DNA from: Amylostereum areolatum
Taxonomy: Eukaryota; Basidiomycota; Agaricomycetes; Russulales; Stereaceae
Assembly: GCA_012932865.1 (NCBI GenBank)
Contig: SAXG01000002.1
Span: forward strand, 496,001-560,000
Reading direction: 5' to 3'
DNA length: 64,000 bases
The notes below the pieces were generated by a model. It was not told where the DNA came from, did no database searches, and worked only from the letters and a program-made list of their open reading frames with translations. Each line of letters begins with the position of its first letter. The stretch's first letter is position 1. A program made the position numbers and the translations under genes. Shown here in pieces: positions 1 through 11,373 of the stretch.

Positions 1-1999
1 AAGAAGTTTTCCCTGCCACCCCTCCTCCCCTAGGTTGGTGTCGGTCTTGATGTTGAGGCCTTCCTCCGCCTGGAAGGTTTCCACGTTCCTTTTGTTTTTC
101 CTCCTCTGCTGGCGCGACCGACTGTGCTGCGGCCTGGTCTGAGTGCGCTTCCCGCCCTTTCGTTCTGACCGCTTAGCTCCTCGCTTTTGTTTCACACCCT
201 CACCAGCTTCGGAACGGTATATTTTTGAATTAGATCGGTTGGTCGGCGGTGCGGGCTGCTTGGACGGTGGAGGTGGAGTAGCCGCTGCCACAGGTGGAGA
301 AGAAGCTTGACCTTGAAGATGCTTGTCAATATGTTGGACCATAGCAATCCTCTCGGCTTCAGAGGCCTTGTGAATGACGTTCTGCACATCCTTGCTACCC
401 TTCACCTTGTCGTAGACGTTGAAGAGGGTTTTCCACCAATGAGATGAGTCCAATGCTGGAGATGCTGGCTCTGAGGCCATCTGCGAAGGCAAAGGAGGGG
501 AAGGGGCTGGCGAAGAAGATCCTGTAGGAGAAGGCGCAGCCTGTGATGACCCAATCGCAGCTGGGGAGGACGCAGCGGGGGATGATGGGCCGGGGGAGGA
601 CACAGCGGGTGAGGATAGGTCGGGCCAGGGCTCAGAAAGAGGAGGCAGGTCTGGCCACGACGCCGCGGGCGACGGTGCCTCCCACTGCAGCTCAGGCGAT
701 GACACCCAAGGTGAGGATGGTCCAGCGGACGACGACGGCAACGACGCCCCCGCCGCCGATGGCGATGGTGGCAAAGACGCCTCGGCCCTGGATGGTGACC
801 GTGGCGAATATGCCGCGGCCGACGATGGCGAAGACGCCCCCGACAAGGAGGGCAGAGGTTCTCTTGACCAGCCTGGGAGTGCGGAGGGAATGACCAGGCG
901 TGGGGTCGCCGACAACGCAGGCCGTGGCGGAATGAAGGCAGATGGCGGCAGAGGAGGTGCCGGAGATGAGCCTGCATCGTCGAAGCGCGCCCGTTTGCGA
1001 GGCCGAACTTCATCACGCTCGTCGACCTCCGAGTCATCCAGGTCAAGGTCTACCTGCGAAGGCTTTGCGCCGCGCGGGGCCACCGTTCGACCGTAGGTTA
1101 GTTTGGGGGCTCCTACAGATGGTGCGGGCCTGGGCTTCGGAGCAGGGCGCTCCTTTCGCTTCCGTTGAGACTGAGGACCGACGGAAAGAGCTGGGTAAGC
1201 CCTCCCAGACCGATGCTTTCGGACATATTCTTGAATCTTCGGGTCAGAATTGCCTCGAGCAGTTCCGTCCCCATTGTCCAGGCCGTCCATCGTGCGGCCG
1301 ACGCCCCCGAGGTAGCGGTCCTCGTCGAACCGATCCTGGAGATCGACCACAAGGTCCTCCAGGTTGATGTCGCAGGTGTACTCCTTGTTGCGCCGCGCAG
1401 ACTTTCTCGGGAAGCTAAGGAAGGTTTTCAATTTTCGACCAACGTTCAGCGAGCTTCAAACTTACAATACGTTGACCACCTTCTTGGTCGCAGACTGGAG
1501 AATCTTCCGAGGCGATTTCCAGGGGTTCTTGCTCGTCAGGTCTGAGGGTCCGTGAGGTGAGTGCTATTCAGGCAGATAATCATATGCTTGCCTTCATCGT
1601 CCGGGGATATCGGAGTCAACGTAGACGGCGGTGGACTACGAGAGCACGAAAGACCTGTGAGAGTCAAACCAGACTGTCGAGTCAGAGCCGGAAACTCCTC
1701 TGTTGTTGGTACCGCGCACCTTGAGTAATAATAGACAAAGGCCGGTCGACCTTCTTGCCCTTTCCCTTCTCCTCAGAAGCTTTTGGTGCCATGCGTGTCC
1801 AACATGCTGAGAAAGACAGAGGAAAGTTCGGGAGATTGCTGTGGTGGAAGACAAAGATCAAAAAGATTAACCCTGTCTCGCGCGACTCACGAGGTTTCTT
1901 CGTAACTTCATTCAACCAACTCTTCATCTCCTTCTCACACATTCCCCTCACCCAGACGATGCCCGTGTTAATTGGACCATCGCGGGGTACTCCGTTCAT
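1..1999 (-). CDS. Ser/Pro-rich hypothetical protein, 3' end outside the window
   Basis: I do not recognise this gene. On the minus strand a long open frame runs from about 1414 to the window edge. It begins with a charged segment (motif RFDEDRYLGG near 1340), passes a basic patch (RPRKRARFDD near 980), then a long Ser/Pro/Ala-rich stretch, and ends in a Lys/Arg-rich region. A clean 51-nt intron (GTAAGT...TTAG) lies at 1415-1465. Further 5' exons are likely between 1500 and 1999, where an ATG-initiated frame with the motif GIVWVRGMCEKEMKSWLN is seen, but those splice junctions are not resolved. The composition suggests a nuclear or disordered regulatory protein; that is inference only. The terminal part is missing because the window starts inside the gene. 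Confidence 0.4.
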
Positions 2000-2032
2000 A
2001 AAGCTCTAGTTCCGACTGATCTCGCAGAAAGG

Positions 2033-3800
2033 ATGGTTCAGTTGCAGAGGAAGAACGCGACCTTTTCGTGAGTCTCTTTCCCCCTTCAGCCCTTCCCCAC
2101 CCTTATCCCCTTCTCCCACTCACCGATCCTCAGAAACACACGCACACGCGAGCGTACCAAATGTACTCTCCCCCGGACATCCATCACCATCGCTCCTCGT
2201 TCCCCTCCCGCTCCCTCAGAACCCCCGGCAGACCACTCCCTGCTCCGCAGCACTCCCTTCCCCATATCGTCGTGCCCTCCTCCAACCCCGTGAACGCAGA
2301 CGATTTCTCTCGTTGTCTCAACATCTCCTCTTCCCCCCCGTCTCGTCCCGCAAAAGCCCAGAGCAAGCTCTTCAATCCTAACACGGAGCCTATCCCCATG
2401 TGTGCAGCTCCTACGCCCGCGGAAGCTCCAAGCCTAGTCCCACCACCACCACCACCCAACGTCAAATTTATGACCACAAAGGCGACGATCCCGTTCGCTT
2501 CGCCAATGAACGCAAACCCGCTCCCACCCCAAAGTCTTCCGGAGACTACCTCTCTTCCGCCTCCTCTTACGCCCCCTCCTTCGCCCCCTCCCTTAACTTT
2601 CTCCTCCAGCGCCGACGGATCCTTAGCTCCTTCCTCCGTTTTCGATGGCTCTAGGCCCCGCGATGACTCCAAGCCAAATAACGGCCTTTTCTCTGAGGTC
2701 AAGAGGGCATACCGTGGCGTCGCTGAGCTGGAGGCGAAGATCCTTCGCGAGTGATCAGACGATGGCGCAGACGACGGCTGCATCTTGCTTCGCGCTGCAC
2801 CCGACGCTGCCAAAGAAGATCCAGAAGGGGCGCGTTGGGAAAGGATGGTCCACGATCACAAGAAGTGAGTAACTCGGTCGTCTGTTCTCATGATCCCATG
2901 CTGATGTCGTACACGCTCGCCAAGTTGACGTCACGGCTGCTCATGGAGTCGACAGCACCCGCACGCCCGACATCCATACACTCCTATCCCGGAGAAATAC
3001 ACCATCGTCGCGCGCTTTTGGCCTCATGCATTCAACCGTCTCCTCAAAAAACTCCCCGTGGCCGCGGAGGCCTCCAAGCCAGCCCTCGCAGGCCTGCAAT
3101 CCTTCATTAACTACCCATACATGTATTACACCGTTCTGCACGAACGCCCTCTCCTCAACTCACTCAAGTCCCACCGGCTCAAGTCTCTCGGCTCCCTTGC
3201 CTGACGCCGTCCAGCCGTGCACAGCCTGGTCATCGCCGCCGGCCGCCTTGTCCCTCCCGTCCCGAAAGTCAAGTTGACCTGCGAAGAACGAGAAGCAGAC
3301 ATCATGGGCGTCGACAAAGAGGCCCTCCCCGCCGACCAAGCAACCGCAGCGAACGTAGTTCACCTACGCTGCCCGAGTCGTCCGCGCCCGGACACCTCCC
3401 GCACTTGTCGTGGCCGTCGAACTCACCTTCACCACGCTGCCCCATGCGCGTTCCTCGCGACCATTTTCAAGACCCCCGAGGCGGCGCTGCTCGAGCGCCC
3501 TACGCCCTGGTCCAAGCTCGTCCGGGCCTTCTCCACAGCACACCGTCATGCCCTCCAGACTTCCCAGGGTGGCGGGGGAAGGCTTCCCATGCGCGCTGCC
3601 CTCGCGGAGGACTGGTGCGTGCGCGGCGTGGGCTTGGGCCGGCCGCACCTTGAATAGCGCAGATGAGCATGGGTCCGAGTCCAAATCTGCAGATGCAGAG
3701 CAAGACGATGGCCTGCGACCGTTCGACATCCGAACTAAACTCTGCACGCCTTTGCGGTGCGCCTTACCCCATCCTTCACTCCCTTGCCCAAGCCTCGGAT
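2033..3800 (+). pseudogene. EST1/SMG7-like DNA/RNA-binding domain gene, broken
   Basis: Pieces in all three plus frames together resemble the fungal EST1/SMG5-7 DNA/RNA-binding family (telomere maintenance or nonsense-mediated decay). The recognisable parts are NPNTEPIPM near 2375, YDHKGDDPVRF near 2470, the helix EVKRAYRGVAELEAKIL (2696-2750), WPHAFNRLL near 3025, YMYYTVLHERPLLNSLKS near 3120 and EDWCVRGVG near 3610. The frame changes by a TG duplication near 2400, one base near 2580 and one base near 2975. In-frame TGA codons sit at 2752-2754 and near 3202; the second stands where the family has LARY, so a CGA-to-TGA change is plausible. One normal-looking intron (GTGAGT...AAG) follows 2865. 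The density of lesions, about one per 200-300 bp, is much higher than in genes further right, so I call it a pseudogene. Confidence 0.55.
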
Positions 3801-4500
3801 TCCCTCAATCCTGACTCCGCGCGCCCCCCCTTTTTTCTTCTGAAGCCCCCGGCTTACGCACTTTCCGAGCGTGGGCAACAAGTCGCCCAAAACTTCCACA
3901 CCCTAGCCAAGATCCCTGGCGACCCCTCCACCGTCGCTCCTCTCCAACGCGCAGGAGCCCCCGCACCCAACGCTCCCGAACGTAAGCATACTCGCACGCA
4001 CCTCGGCGACCCCAAATCGCGCGACGCGGCGGAACTTCGCAAGCAGATCGCCCGCGTTGCACGAGCGGCGCTGGAAGGGCAGCGCTTCGATGCACTCGAG
4101 CGCTCGAGCGCACAGTGCAAGCGCGTCCACTCGAGGCGAAACTCGGCGGCGATCCGAGCGTGGCAAACAAAGCGCGCGCACTCCTACTTGTACGGCACCG
4201 TCGAAATGGGGAGTGGCAAGGCCGGGTCGAGGTGAGATCCCGCATTGATTGCTGGGTTCCTGGCAGGGGGCTGATTGTTGGTGAGCAGCTTGGGGCCAGC
4301 CAGCCCCTCTGGGCAACACTGTTTTACTCGGCGCGGACGGGGCGCACGCAGGAGGCGCTCGGCGGAAGCGTTGCAGCTCCAGCAAGCAATTGAGCGTCGA
4401 GAAAGCAGCTTTGCTTCACACTTCGGCGCACGGCGCGAGTCTCCTGACAGGCGACGAGCTTCATCCGAATGGCCAAACGCCCTTATTAATCAGGCGGGCC
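3801..4500. other. No gene recognised
   Basis: A GC-rich stretch between the two broken genes. Short open frames exist in several phases (for example an Arg/Ala-rich one at 3840-4235), but none has a recognisable domain or clear intron signals. It may hold decayed sequence of the flanking pseudogenes. Confidence 0.4.
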
Positions 4501-6333
4501 CATGGGCTGTCAAAACCTCCTTGAGGCCGCGCACAATCCATCTACCATGCGCATGTGCTCCGCTCGGCGACGGTCCGCCCGTTCAAGCTCGCCCTCTACG
4601 GTGGGGAAGCTCGACCCCGCTCACCACACGGTTCCACTCGCCGCAGCTACAGCAGAGGATTGGTTGCGGTTCCAGCTACGCGCTGCCGAGGTCGATCAAC
4701 GTAGTGAGACCGCCTGCAAACAGATCCAGCAGTGTGAATCGGATCCGGCGGAGCTTCGTGGGGAACTCGAGGCTCGAAATACGGAGCTTGAGGCGGCCCG
4801 CGCTTACTTGGCCGACGTGGAGAACTCGTGGGCCAAGTCGCGGGAAGAGGAAGATGCTTTCCGTGCGCTGACAACCACTGGCTTGGGCGAACTCCTCGAC
4901 ACGCACCGGGACTTAAAAATCAGACCAGGATCGTCTCACTTGGGTTCACCTCCAGAAGATCCAGGCCGTGGACGCCGAGTGGCTAACGTTCGGGCCGCCA
5001 TGATGGACGCCACCCACCACATGGAGGATATGCAGGCCGAGCTCACCCAAGAACGCCGCAAAGCTCGGGAGAGCGAGGCGGAGCAGATCGCTCTTCGTTC
5101 GCAGGTCGCAGGTCTTCGCTCTCAACACTCCGATGCTCTCGCCGAGTCAGGACGCGCGCGCAAGGATCTCACCCTACGCGAGGCGGAGCTGAGGCAGAAA
5201 TCCAAGGAGGCGTCCGAGGCCGAGCTTCGGTTGAGCATGCTTCGCAACTACTTGGAGGAGAAGGACATCGTTCTCGACAACGACGGCCTGCCCAACAAAT
5301 CTGACAACGAGGCCATTCACCGGGTCGAGGAGTTGGAGGACAAACTCGCCGAGTTCAGCCGCAAGCAGGAGAAGACTGAGCGAGAGCTGCAAGCCGTCAC
5401 CCGCCAAAAACGGGATGCAGAAGCGCAGGTGACGGTCATCTCCACTCAGCTTGACCGTCTTCGGTCCGCGCAGAGCCCTGCAGTGATGAGCCGGAATGGG
5501 GGCGACAGATGCTCAGACAACCGCACACTCGAGTCGGACCATCTTGTCGAAGAGGCCGAGAGGACTTACAAGGCGAGGATGCGACAGCTCGAAGACGATT
5601 GTCGTCTAGCGCTTCAGCTCGTCAAGTGAGTATCGTATACGCTTGCGGGGCTTATACCCAATCTTCTTCCAGGGAAACTGAGCGCGTCAACCGCCGATTG
5701 AAGGATGAGCTTGTCAAGCAGAAGACCCTTAACGCCGGTCTCCTTTCCGAGGTGGAGTCTCTCCGTGGGTCATCTGGCGGTACGGATTCAAGTCGCAGCC
5801 GTGTTAATGGCCGTGGTACTCCAATGTCCGACGATGGCAAAGCAAGCCAGGCTCTTCGTACGCAGCTCATCGATGCCCAACGCCAGTCCCAACGCCTCGC
5901 CAACGACAACAAGGACTTCTGTCTTCGCATCGACTCTCGAGAAGGATCTTGGCCACGTGCGAGACAACCTCATCGCCGCTCAACGCGAGTCGGGCGAACG
6001 TCTCGCGTGTCGAGGAACTGGAGCAGGAGGTTGAGCGTCTGCAATTGGCCCTGGTCATCTCTCGCGGCGGGCGCGGCGAATCGTTGATGGAGCAGCTCAG
6101 CAACGAGAACAACAACCTGGAAGCGGGAAAATGAGCAACTATCTCACAAGATCGGTCTCCTCCTGGAAGACGACAACCCGACGTTCGGACGCGACCATCC
6201 CATTTCTGGCATCTCCATCTCGGATCGTCCCGCCAGCAACTCAAGTTTGGAGGCATTGGCGTGCGGCGGCCGGGCATCTGTGGGTGATTTCGACAACTGG
6301 CAACGGCAGTTCGCAAGTTCGCTGAACAACTGA
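4501..6333 (+). pseudogene. Long coiled-coil protein gene with frame shifts
   Basis: From about 4650 to 5626 the frame encodes an almost continuous Glu/Arg/Leu heptad-rich coiled coil, with the phrase ALTTTGLGELLDTHRDLK near 4865 and a spacer GLPNKSDNEAIHR near 5290. A 47-nt GTGAGT...CCAG intron follows 5626. Downstream the same protein continues (NRRLKDELVKQKTLNAGLL, then VNGRGTPMSDDGK), but the frame is lost three times within 200 bp: one base missing near 5940, two missing near 6008 and one extra near 6121. The original C-terminus (DDNPTFGRDHPISGIS, then DNWQRQFASSLNN and a stop at about 6331) is still readable in the last frame. It resembles uncharacterised coiled-coil proteins of Agaricomycetes. 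I assign no function. Either sequence error or genuine decay could explain the shifts. Confidence 0.55.
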
Positions 6334-6784
6334 CGACCGGTGAGCGAGTTTGAATCGGATCCTTACGCCCACGAACGCACACGTTCGCGATTTGATGTCA
6401 TTTAGGGTTCTTTTACTCTCTTTTTATCTTGTTTTTCTTCTTCCCGCCTAGTACGATGATACCCTATTGCTCGCCTCAGGACATGGAGATGAGCTTATAA
6501 CCCGTGAGCTTATAACCCGTGGACATACCTGATGCTCTGCATGTCCTGCTGCCCTGCTCCCCTGTCGACGTAGATGGACCATGGGTCCCAGCGCTTGGCT
6601 TGGAGATGTGAATCGACGATGCCTTCAAAGATAGTCTTCCCGCGCTCCGGGTCGCCGATCTTGGGCAAGCGAGACGGACTACACATTCCATGGCAAGGGA
6701 GACGCACTCTGCATTTCATATACAATGTTCTACATAAGTCCAATATATCAGAAATGAAATGTATAGGGTAGGCATGAAAATAAA
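6334..6784. other. Intergenic, nothing recognised
   Basis: Converging ends of the coiled-coil pseudogene (plus) and the hypothetical gene at 6785 (minus). AT content rises toward 6700-6780, as expected for 3' regions. A short direct repeat of GAGCTTATAACCCGTG occurs twice at 6492-6524. Confidence 0.4.
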
Positions 6785-7500
6785 TCAGCCTGGTGAGAAC
6801 CACCTGTCTTCGAAACGAACCCACAGGACGTCGGTGGTCCACAGGTCTGCCCCCGGCTCTTGCAGCTCATCTGCATCAGCCCCGTACACGAATCGTGCAT
6901 CCCATAGGCTGGGCAGGAACTCTGCCATCTGCCCAACCACCTGGCGTTCGTGGCACCTCATGTCGTCCTCTATGTCGCCCTTAAACGGCTGGCCGCCTTC
7001 GCAGCTTCCCCATTCTCCGGGCCAAGGGTAAGGTAGCGCCCCAGACTCAATGAATATCGTCTCCACCGGACCAAACCTGGAGGCCAGCGCGAGAAACTGC
7101 CGCGAGTTCCACGCCGAACCTGCTTGCAGCCGCACCGCCACAGTGGTGAGGTCCCCATCCTCACGGAGCTCGAGAGTACGCAAGGCGCCCCCTGCTGCTG
7201 GCCAAGATGCCGCCATGCTGCAGAGGGCGCTCGACGGATCCCCAACGCCACCATCCCATCCAACTCCGAGGTGCGTAAGCCCTTGCATTCGCGGCAGAGT
7301 GAGAGCCGCAGCTTGGGCGAGCGACTCAGACCAACCGTGGCCGGGAAGGTATAGAGAGAGGCGGGATAAGCCTGTGAACGCTGAGGGTTGCACGGTGGCC
7401 GCGTTGGCATTGAAGGCGGCGCAGAAGAGGTGGAAAACCCCTTCCAGGTCTTCGGTCTGGAAGCCAGCTTTGACTTGACGCAGTCTGCCGGAGCAATGCC
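6785..7500 (-). CDS. Hypothetical protein, LRR/F-box-like C-terminal part
   Basis: An open minus frame of about 230 codons ends at a stop at 6785. It starts with KAGFQTEDLEGVFHLFCAAF and contains leucine-rich strand-like pieces (LSRLSLYLPGHG, MQGLTHLGVGWD, LRTLELREDGDL) typical of the ladder-like C-terminal halves of basidiomycete F-box proteins. It ends in a Trp-rich tail (TDVLWVRFEDRWFSPG). No F-box is visible. The 5' end is not resolved: the frame stays open upstream of 7500 but becomes Gly/Arg/Pro-rich, so either an intron lies there or the copy is truncated. It lies in a zone of broken genes, so it may itself be a remnant. Confidence 0.4.
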
Positions 7501-7739
7501 CGCGCGCGCGAGGGTGAAGGAGGGCGGCGCCGCTGTAGGTTGGCGAGCGTTAGGCCACAGAAGAAAAGGCTGCTTAAGAAAGTGGAGACCAGGGCACTTA
7601 CCTGTCGTGGCCTTGATTGTGAGTAGTCATGTCGGAGCAGCGGGCTGTGGGTCTGCCATTATTTAGTCAGTTAGCATGCCAAGCGGAAAGTAAATAAAGC
7701 CTTGCGAGAAAAGAGAAGATGAGGCAGGGTGAGGAGGGC

Positions 7740-7925
7740 GACTAGGCTGCTCTTCATCTTCGCGGGGGCGTGAGGACTCTCACAGCGCACTTGCGAGGGT
7801 GAAGAACAGCCTAGGCTGCGCAGGAGTGGAGGGGAGGGTCAGGCGAAGGCAGCTAAGTTGCTCTTCATCCTCGCGGGGGTGTGAGGGCTCTCACAGCGCG
7901 CTTGCGAGGGTGAAGAACAACCTAG
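7740..7925. repeat. Two tandem copies of a 67-80 bp hairpin
   Basis: The left copy has arms at 7740-7763 and 7793-7816, the right copy at 7852-7873 and 7904-7925. In each copy the arms are near-perfect reverse complements (about 20 of 22-24 paired). The loop carries a conserved small stem, GTGAG-NNNN-CTCAC. The two copies are about 90% identical over roughly 67 bp. Compensated differences between arms of different copies suggest the fold matters or that the unit is a foldback mobile repeat. Confidence 0.7.
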
Positions 7926-8280
7926 GCGTCGTCCCAGGGGGGAAGGGTGGGGGAGAGGTGAAAGGAATAAGTTTCCTCACCTATTGCCAGTCCCTGCCTT
8001 TGCGGACTTTCCCTCGACGGAGGCGTAGGAGGGCGCGGGGAATAGAGCAGAAAATGAGGGAAGACGTCGGAAGGAGAGAACGTCAAACGGCGCGAGGGGT
8101 GGGGAGAGCTGCAGGGGAAACCTGAAAGTGCCGTCTTATTAAAGGAGCATCGCGGTACGTTGATTATTTTCCTTTGTTGACGCGTTTTCTCCGGATCACG
8201 TGCGCGCGCGCGCGCAAACATTGCCAGTGGCGCCTGCTTTTCCTTTATCTTAATCTATCTCTCTCCAATTCGGTCGCCAA
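7926..8280. other. Intergenic, nothing recognised
   Basis: Purine-rich then mixed sequence with a short alternating CG run at 8201-8214. No gene, tRNA or terminator was recognised. Confidence 0.35.
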
Positions 8281-8289
8281 CGTCGCCCT

Positions 8290-8660
8290 CGCTCGACTAA
8301 GTTGCGCATGAAAGCCAAAGGGTCCTTGGCCGAATGGGCGCGACGGCAACTCCAAACGCCAGACGTGCGGCGACGGACTCAGCGCCCAGTATCTACGCCG
8401 TTTCGTTCGCGTCAAGGTGGACAGATCAGTCTTTCGTCCAGGTGCGTTCTCAACGACGATGCCCCCCTTCTGCGCTCTAAAATGCCGTCGTCACCATCCC
8501 CGCGCACCTCAACTACTCCCAACGCCAAGCCACCAAAGATGGCGGCACGATCGTCGGCCTCAATGTCCTGCGCCTCGTCAACAGACCTACCCCGGCCGGG
8601 CTGGCTTCCAACGCGAATGTTCCCTTTCGTCGCGAGCGAACAGGTGCGGCCTCCAGCGAG
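8290..8660 (+). pseudogene. Hsp70 ATPase-domain fragment
   Basis: The frame covering 8483-8620 encodes an unmistakable piece of the Hsp70 nucleotide-binding domain: [20 protein letters not shown], then [20 protein letters not shown]. This corresponds to the family's [36 protein letters not shown] segment. A preceding piece (VYAVSFASRWTDQSFVQV, about 8390-8440) is in another frame. Conserved residues are replaced (Glu of NEPTAA by Arg). The flanking phosphate and adenosine motifs of Hsp70 are absent and the frame is interrupted on both sides. It is therefore a remnant, not a chaperone gene. It could derive from a divergent Hsp70-like paralogue rather than a canonical Ssa or BiP gene. Confidence 0.6.
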
Positions 8661-9555
8661 TAACCCCCGCGCTTGCTTTTCTCATCACGCAACCAGCCGA
8701 TCACGCCTCGCCCTCGCCTCACCCTAGCTTCAAGCTCCACGGTCCCGGCGTCCAATCTCAATGAAATCCAACAACATTCGCAAGTGCACTCACCAAGCCC
8801 TCTCGCGACCCCATCTCCGACTTCGCCTCCCTTTGGCTTCCTTCCCTTTTCTCCTCTGACTTCGCTCCGGCCGCCCTCCACGCTTCCCCCTCCCTCACCG
8901 ACGGTGTGAGCTGCAGCAAGGTCATCCGCGGCAACGCAACTCTATCGACGATTTCGGCATCGTTCGCCCCACCGTCGAGCTTCCGCTCGACGAGCTCCTC
9001 ATCGAGCCATCGGACTCACCTGGAGGCCGGTCTTTCCCAGCAGCTTCGACCGTGAGCAAGACCTGGCCAACGCCCCTCAACCCTCCACGAGCCGGCGCGG
9101 ATCAAGACTTTGACCTGCAGCCCATGGAGAAGTTCCCCATCCACGCGGTTTCGCGCCGGCACCCTTGCTCGGACGCTGTGGACTCGCCGCAGCCCTGGGG
9201 GCGCCACCCCCTCCTCGTCCTCCTCGCCTCCCACCCTGAGCGTTTGCACCGACGCTTCAGGATTGCGTTCGTCGCGCCGCCGCCGCGAACCCTCCCGCGC
9301 TCAACCCGAACATGGCGCCCGGTGGTGTCGAAGCTGAACGCTCCGCTTGCAACGCACAGCGGTGAGCTCCGCCTTTCTCCGCGTTCTGACCCCGGCCTTT
9401 CTGACGCGAATCTTCCTCTTCACCTCAGGCGAACACAAGCGGCCTCCAGCGAGCAACCCCCACGTTTGCTGTTCTTATCGCGCAGCCATCTAGCTTCAAG
9501 CTCCACCGCCCGTCCGATCTCAACGAAGGGCGAACATCATTCGGAAGTGCTCTCG
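8640..9555 (+). repeat. Diverged direct repeat of about 130 bp
   Basis: The segments 8640-8780 and 9427-9555 share a colinear series of blocks: GCGGCCTCCAGCGAG, CAACCCCC-CG-TTGCT, TAGCTTCAAGCTCCAC, and CATTCGGAAGTGC/CATTCGCAAGTGC. The copies lie about 785 bp apart and differ by indels. They look like two ends of a duplicated, decayed unit that includes the 3' side of the Hsp70 fragment. Confidence 0.55.
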
Positions 9556-9854
9556 CAAGGACGAACCCGACGCATCGGCAGCGCCTCGGAGACGGCCTCC
9601 ACGAGCCCTCAACGGTGGGGACGTGCCCCCCAAGCTCGCGCCCGACTCCAGCACCACGTCTTTGAATGGGGCCCAGAGCGCCGCTGAGTTCAACAACGCT
9701 GTCGGGGCTTCCGGGAACCTTATGTTGGGAGGCGTTGAGGGTTTGCAATGGAGTTTCTCATACTTTACTGTCAGACTTTCCCACAACATAACCAGCACCT
9801 GTGTTAATTTCTAAAGGAATTTACAAACGCATTGGTGTGATTATTTGCACTGCT
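9556..9854. other. No gene recognised
   Basis: Sequence between the diverged repeat and the 3' end of the minus-strand gene. Only short, compositionally random open frames are present. Confidence 0.35.
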
Positions 9855-11373
9855 CTAGGCAGGACCCTCTGCAACCTGAATCCTCGAGGCCAAGGCTGTC
9901 TTGCATGCTTCAATCTTACTCAACTTTATGCGCTTGCAGGCCCCTTCAAACTCCTGACCTCGGCCTGCTTCCCGAAGGCCGGCTTCATCGTCAACAGGGC
10001 CACCAGGGCGAAACACCGCGCGGAGGTCCACCCAAAATCGATACAAGGTTTGGTCGCCCTCTACACCAGAGAGGTCAGACCACGTTAGAAGGGGGAAGGT
10101 GCGCCGACTCACCACGAGGCCCACGCCATTCATAGTCCCCGTTAGAAACCTTCCTTGCCCAACCAAGCCATCGATCGCGCTTGTCATAGCGTTCGGGGGT
10201 CCAGTTGAAAAGTTGGAACAAATCCTCGGCATATAAATCCTGCCCAGAAGGAAACACCGAGGGGGAAATAGCTCCGAACCCTTGTTTGCGGTAGTAAGGC
10301 TTTACTTCCCGACCTCTAGAATTCTGCCATGCAAAGCAATTGACAATCTCTGACATAGCTTCATACTCTCTCATCAGGTGGAGAATAGGACGGGCGGAGG
10401 GAGCCTCGTTCAATGGAGCGCGCGCGGTCTTCAAAGTCTCCGAAGAGATGCCCTTCTGGCGAAGGAGCTCGCAAACACCAGCTGCAGGCGAAGTTGGCTC
10501 AAAGGGAGCTGGGGTGGGCGGGGCTGCAAGGGGAAGAGCGGCGGCTTCGGGAAGAGCGGCAGCGGCAGGGGCTTCTAGAAGAACAACGGCTTGGGGAGGG
10601 TGAGGTAAAATATCTGCACCCATATTGGCAGGTGTCAACGGTGGGGAGACAATTCCTATCGGTGCCGTGGAAAAGATTCCCAGGGGATCGCCACACTGCT
10701 CTGGGTGGTGGGGACTTGGAAGACGGCACCCCACAATTGGGAATTCTTGAAAACAGACGATTGAGAAGATGGGGGTTTGAGCGTAAATTATGCCCTCTTG
10801 ATTTATCTTCTCCTGGAATGGTCTGGGCAGCACCTCTGGGGTAAGAGAGTGCGCACGGTCTGCGCGCAGCGGGGGGAAAAATTCTGGAAAGAACGGTTGC
10901 CCGAGAAGAAGGGAATTGAACTGCCCATGACGCTTTAAGGTCTGCAATTCGTCTTGAGAAAGAGGGGTGGATAGGTTGGTTGGAATTGATGTGCTCGAGG
11001 CCAAGACAATGTCTTCCGTGGAGATATTCCCTTGGAGCAACGCTGCAATCATGCGCGGTGCGCACTCCAAGGCGAGATCGCCATGATTTCGGACGGCATG
11101 AAGGAGCCACCTTGCAGAGGTCGAAAAGGAGTTGGCTTGAGTCTGAGTTAAGTGTGCACCTGCGTCAATGGAAAGGTCTGCAAAGAGGTGAGTGTCCCCA
11201 GGGAGACACAAGTCACCCAGACCTGAGAGGCAAGACGAATGCATGGTGAAGAAACAGTGCACGGTCGAGACTGAAATCAATCAGACCGCAGCCTTATTCT
11301 TGACAAAGCAAGCCTTACCATGGTAAGCTTCGCCGGGGCAGGCTACAGGTCCGTCCGGAAGATGCAAGGGCAT
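9855..11373 (-). CDS. Uncharacterised 472-aa protein, three exons
   Basis: I do not recognise this family. Three exons fit perfectly in phase: 11319-11373 (ATG at 11371-11373), 10113-11270 and 9855-10060, with introns of 48 nt (GTAAGG...TTTCAG) and 52 nt (GTGAGT...GTGTAG). The total is 1419 nt including the stop. The N-terminal third is Leu/Ser-rich and probably helical, with several Cys/His. The centre is Pro/Ala-rich and likely disordered. The C-terminal third has an aromatic-rich segment (YYRKQGFGAISPSVFPSGQD, then LFQLFNWTPERYDKRDRWLGW) followed by a charged helix. No signal peptide or membrane span is seen. It lies head-to-tail downstream of the HECT-like gene, with 485 bp between the HECT stop and this start. 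Confidence 0.6.

Noticed and set aside
2068..2754. A separate intact Pro-rich protein
   Set aside because: The other frames of the same stretch carry conserved EST1-like text in alternation, so the frame is part of a broken larger gene.
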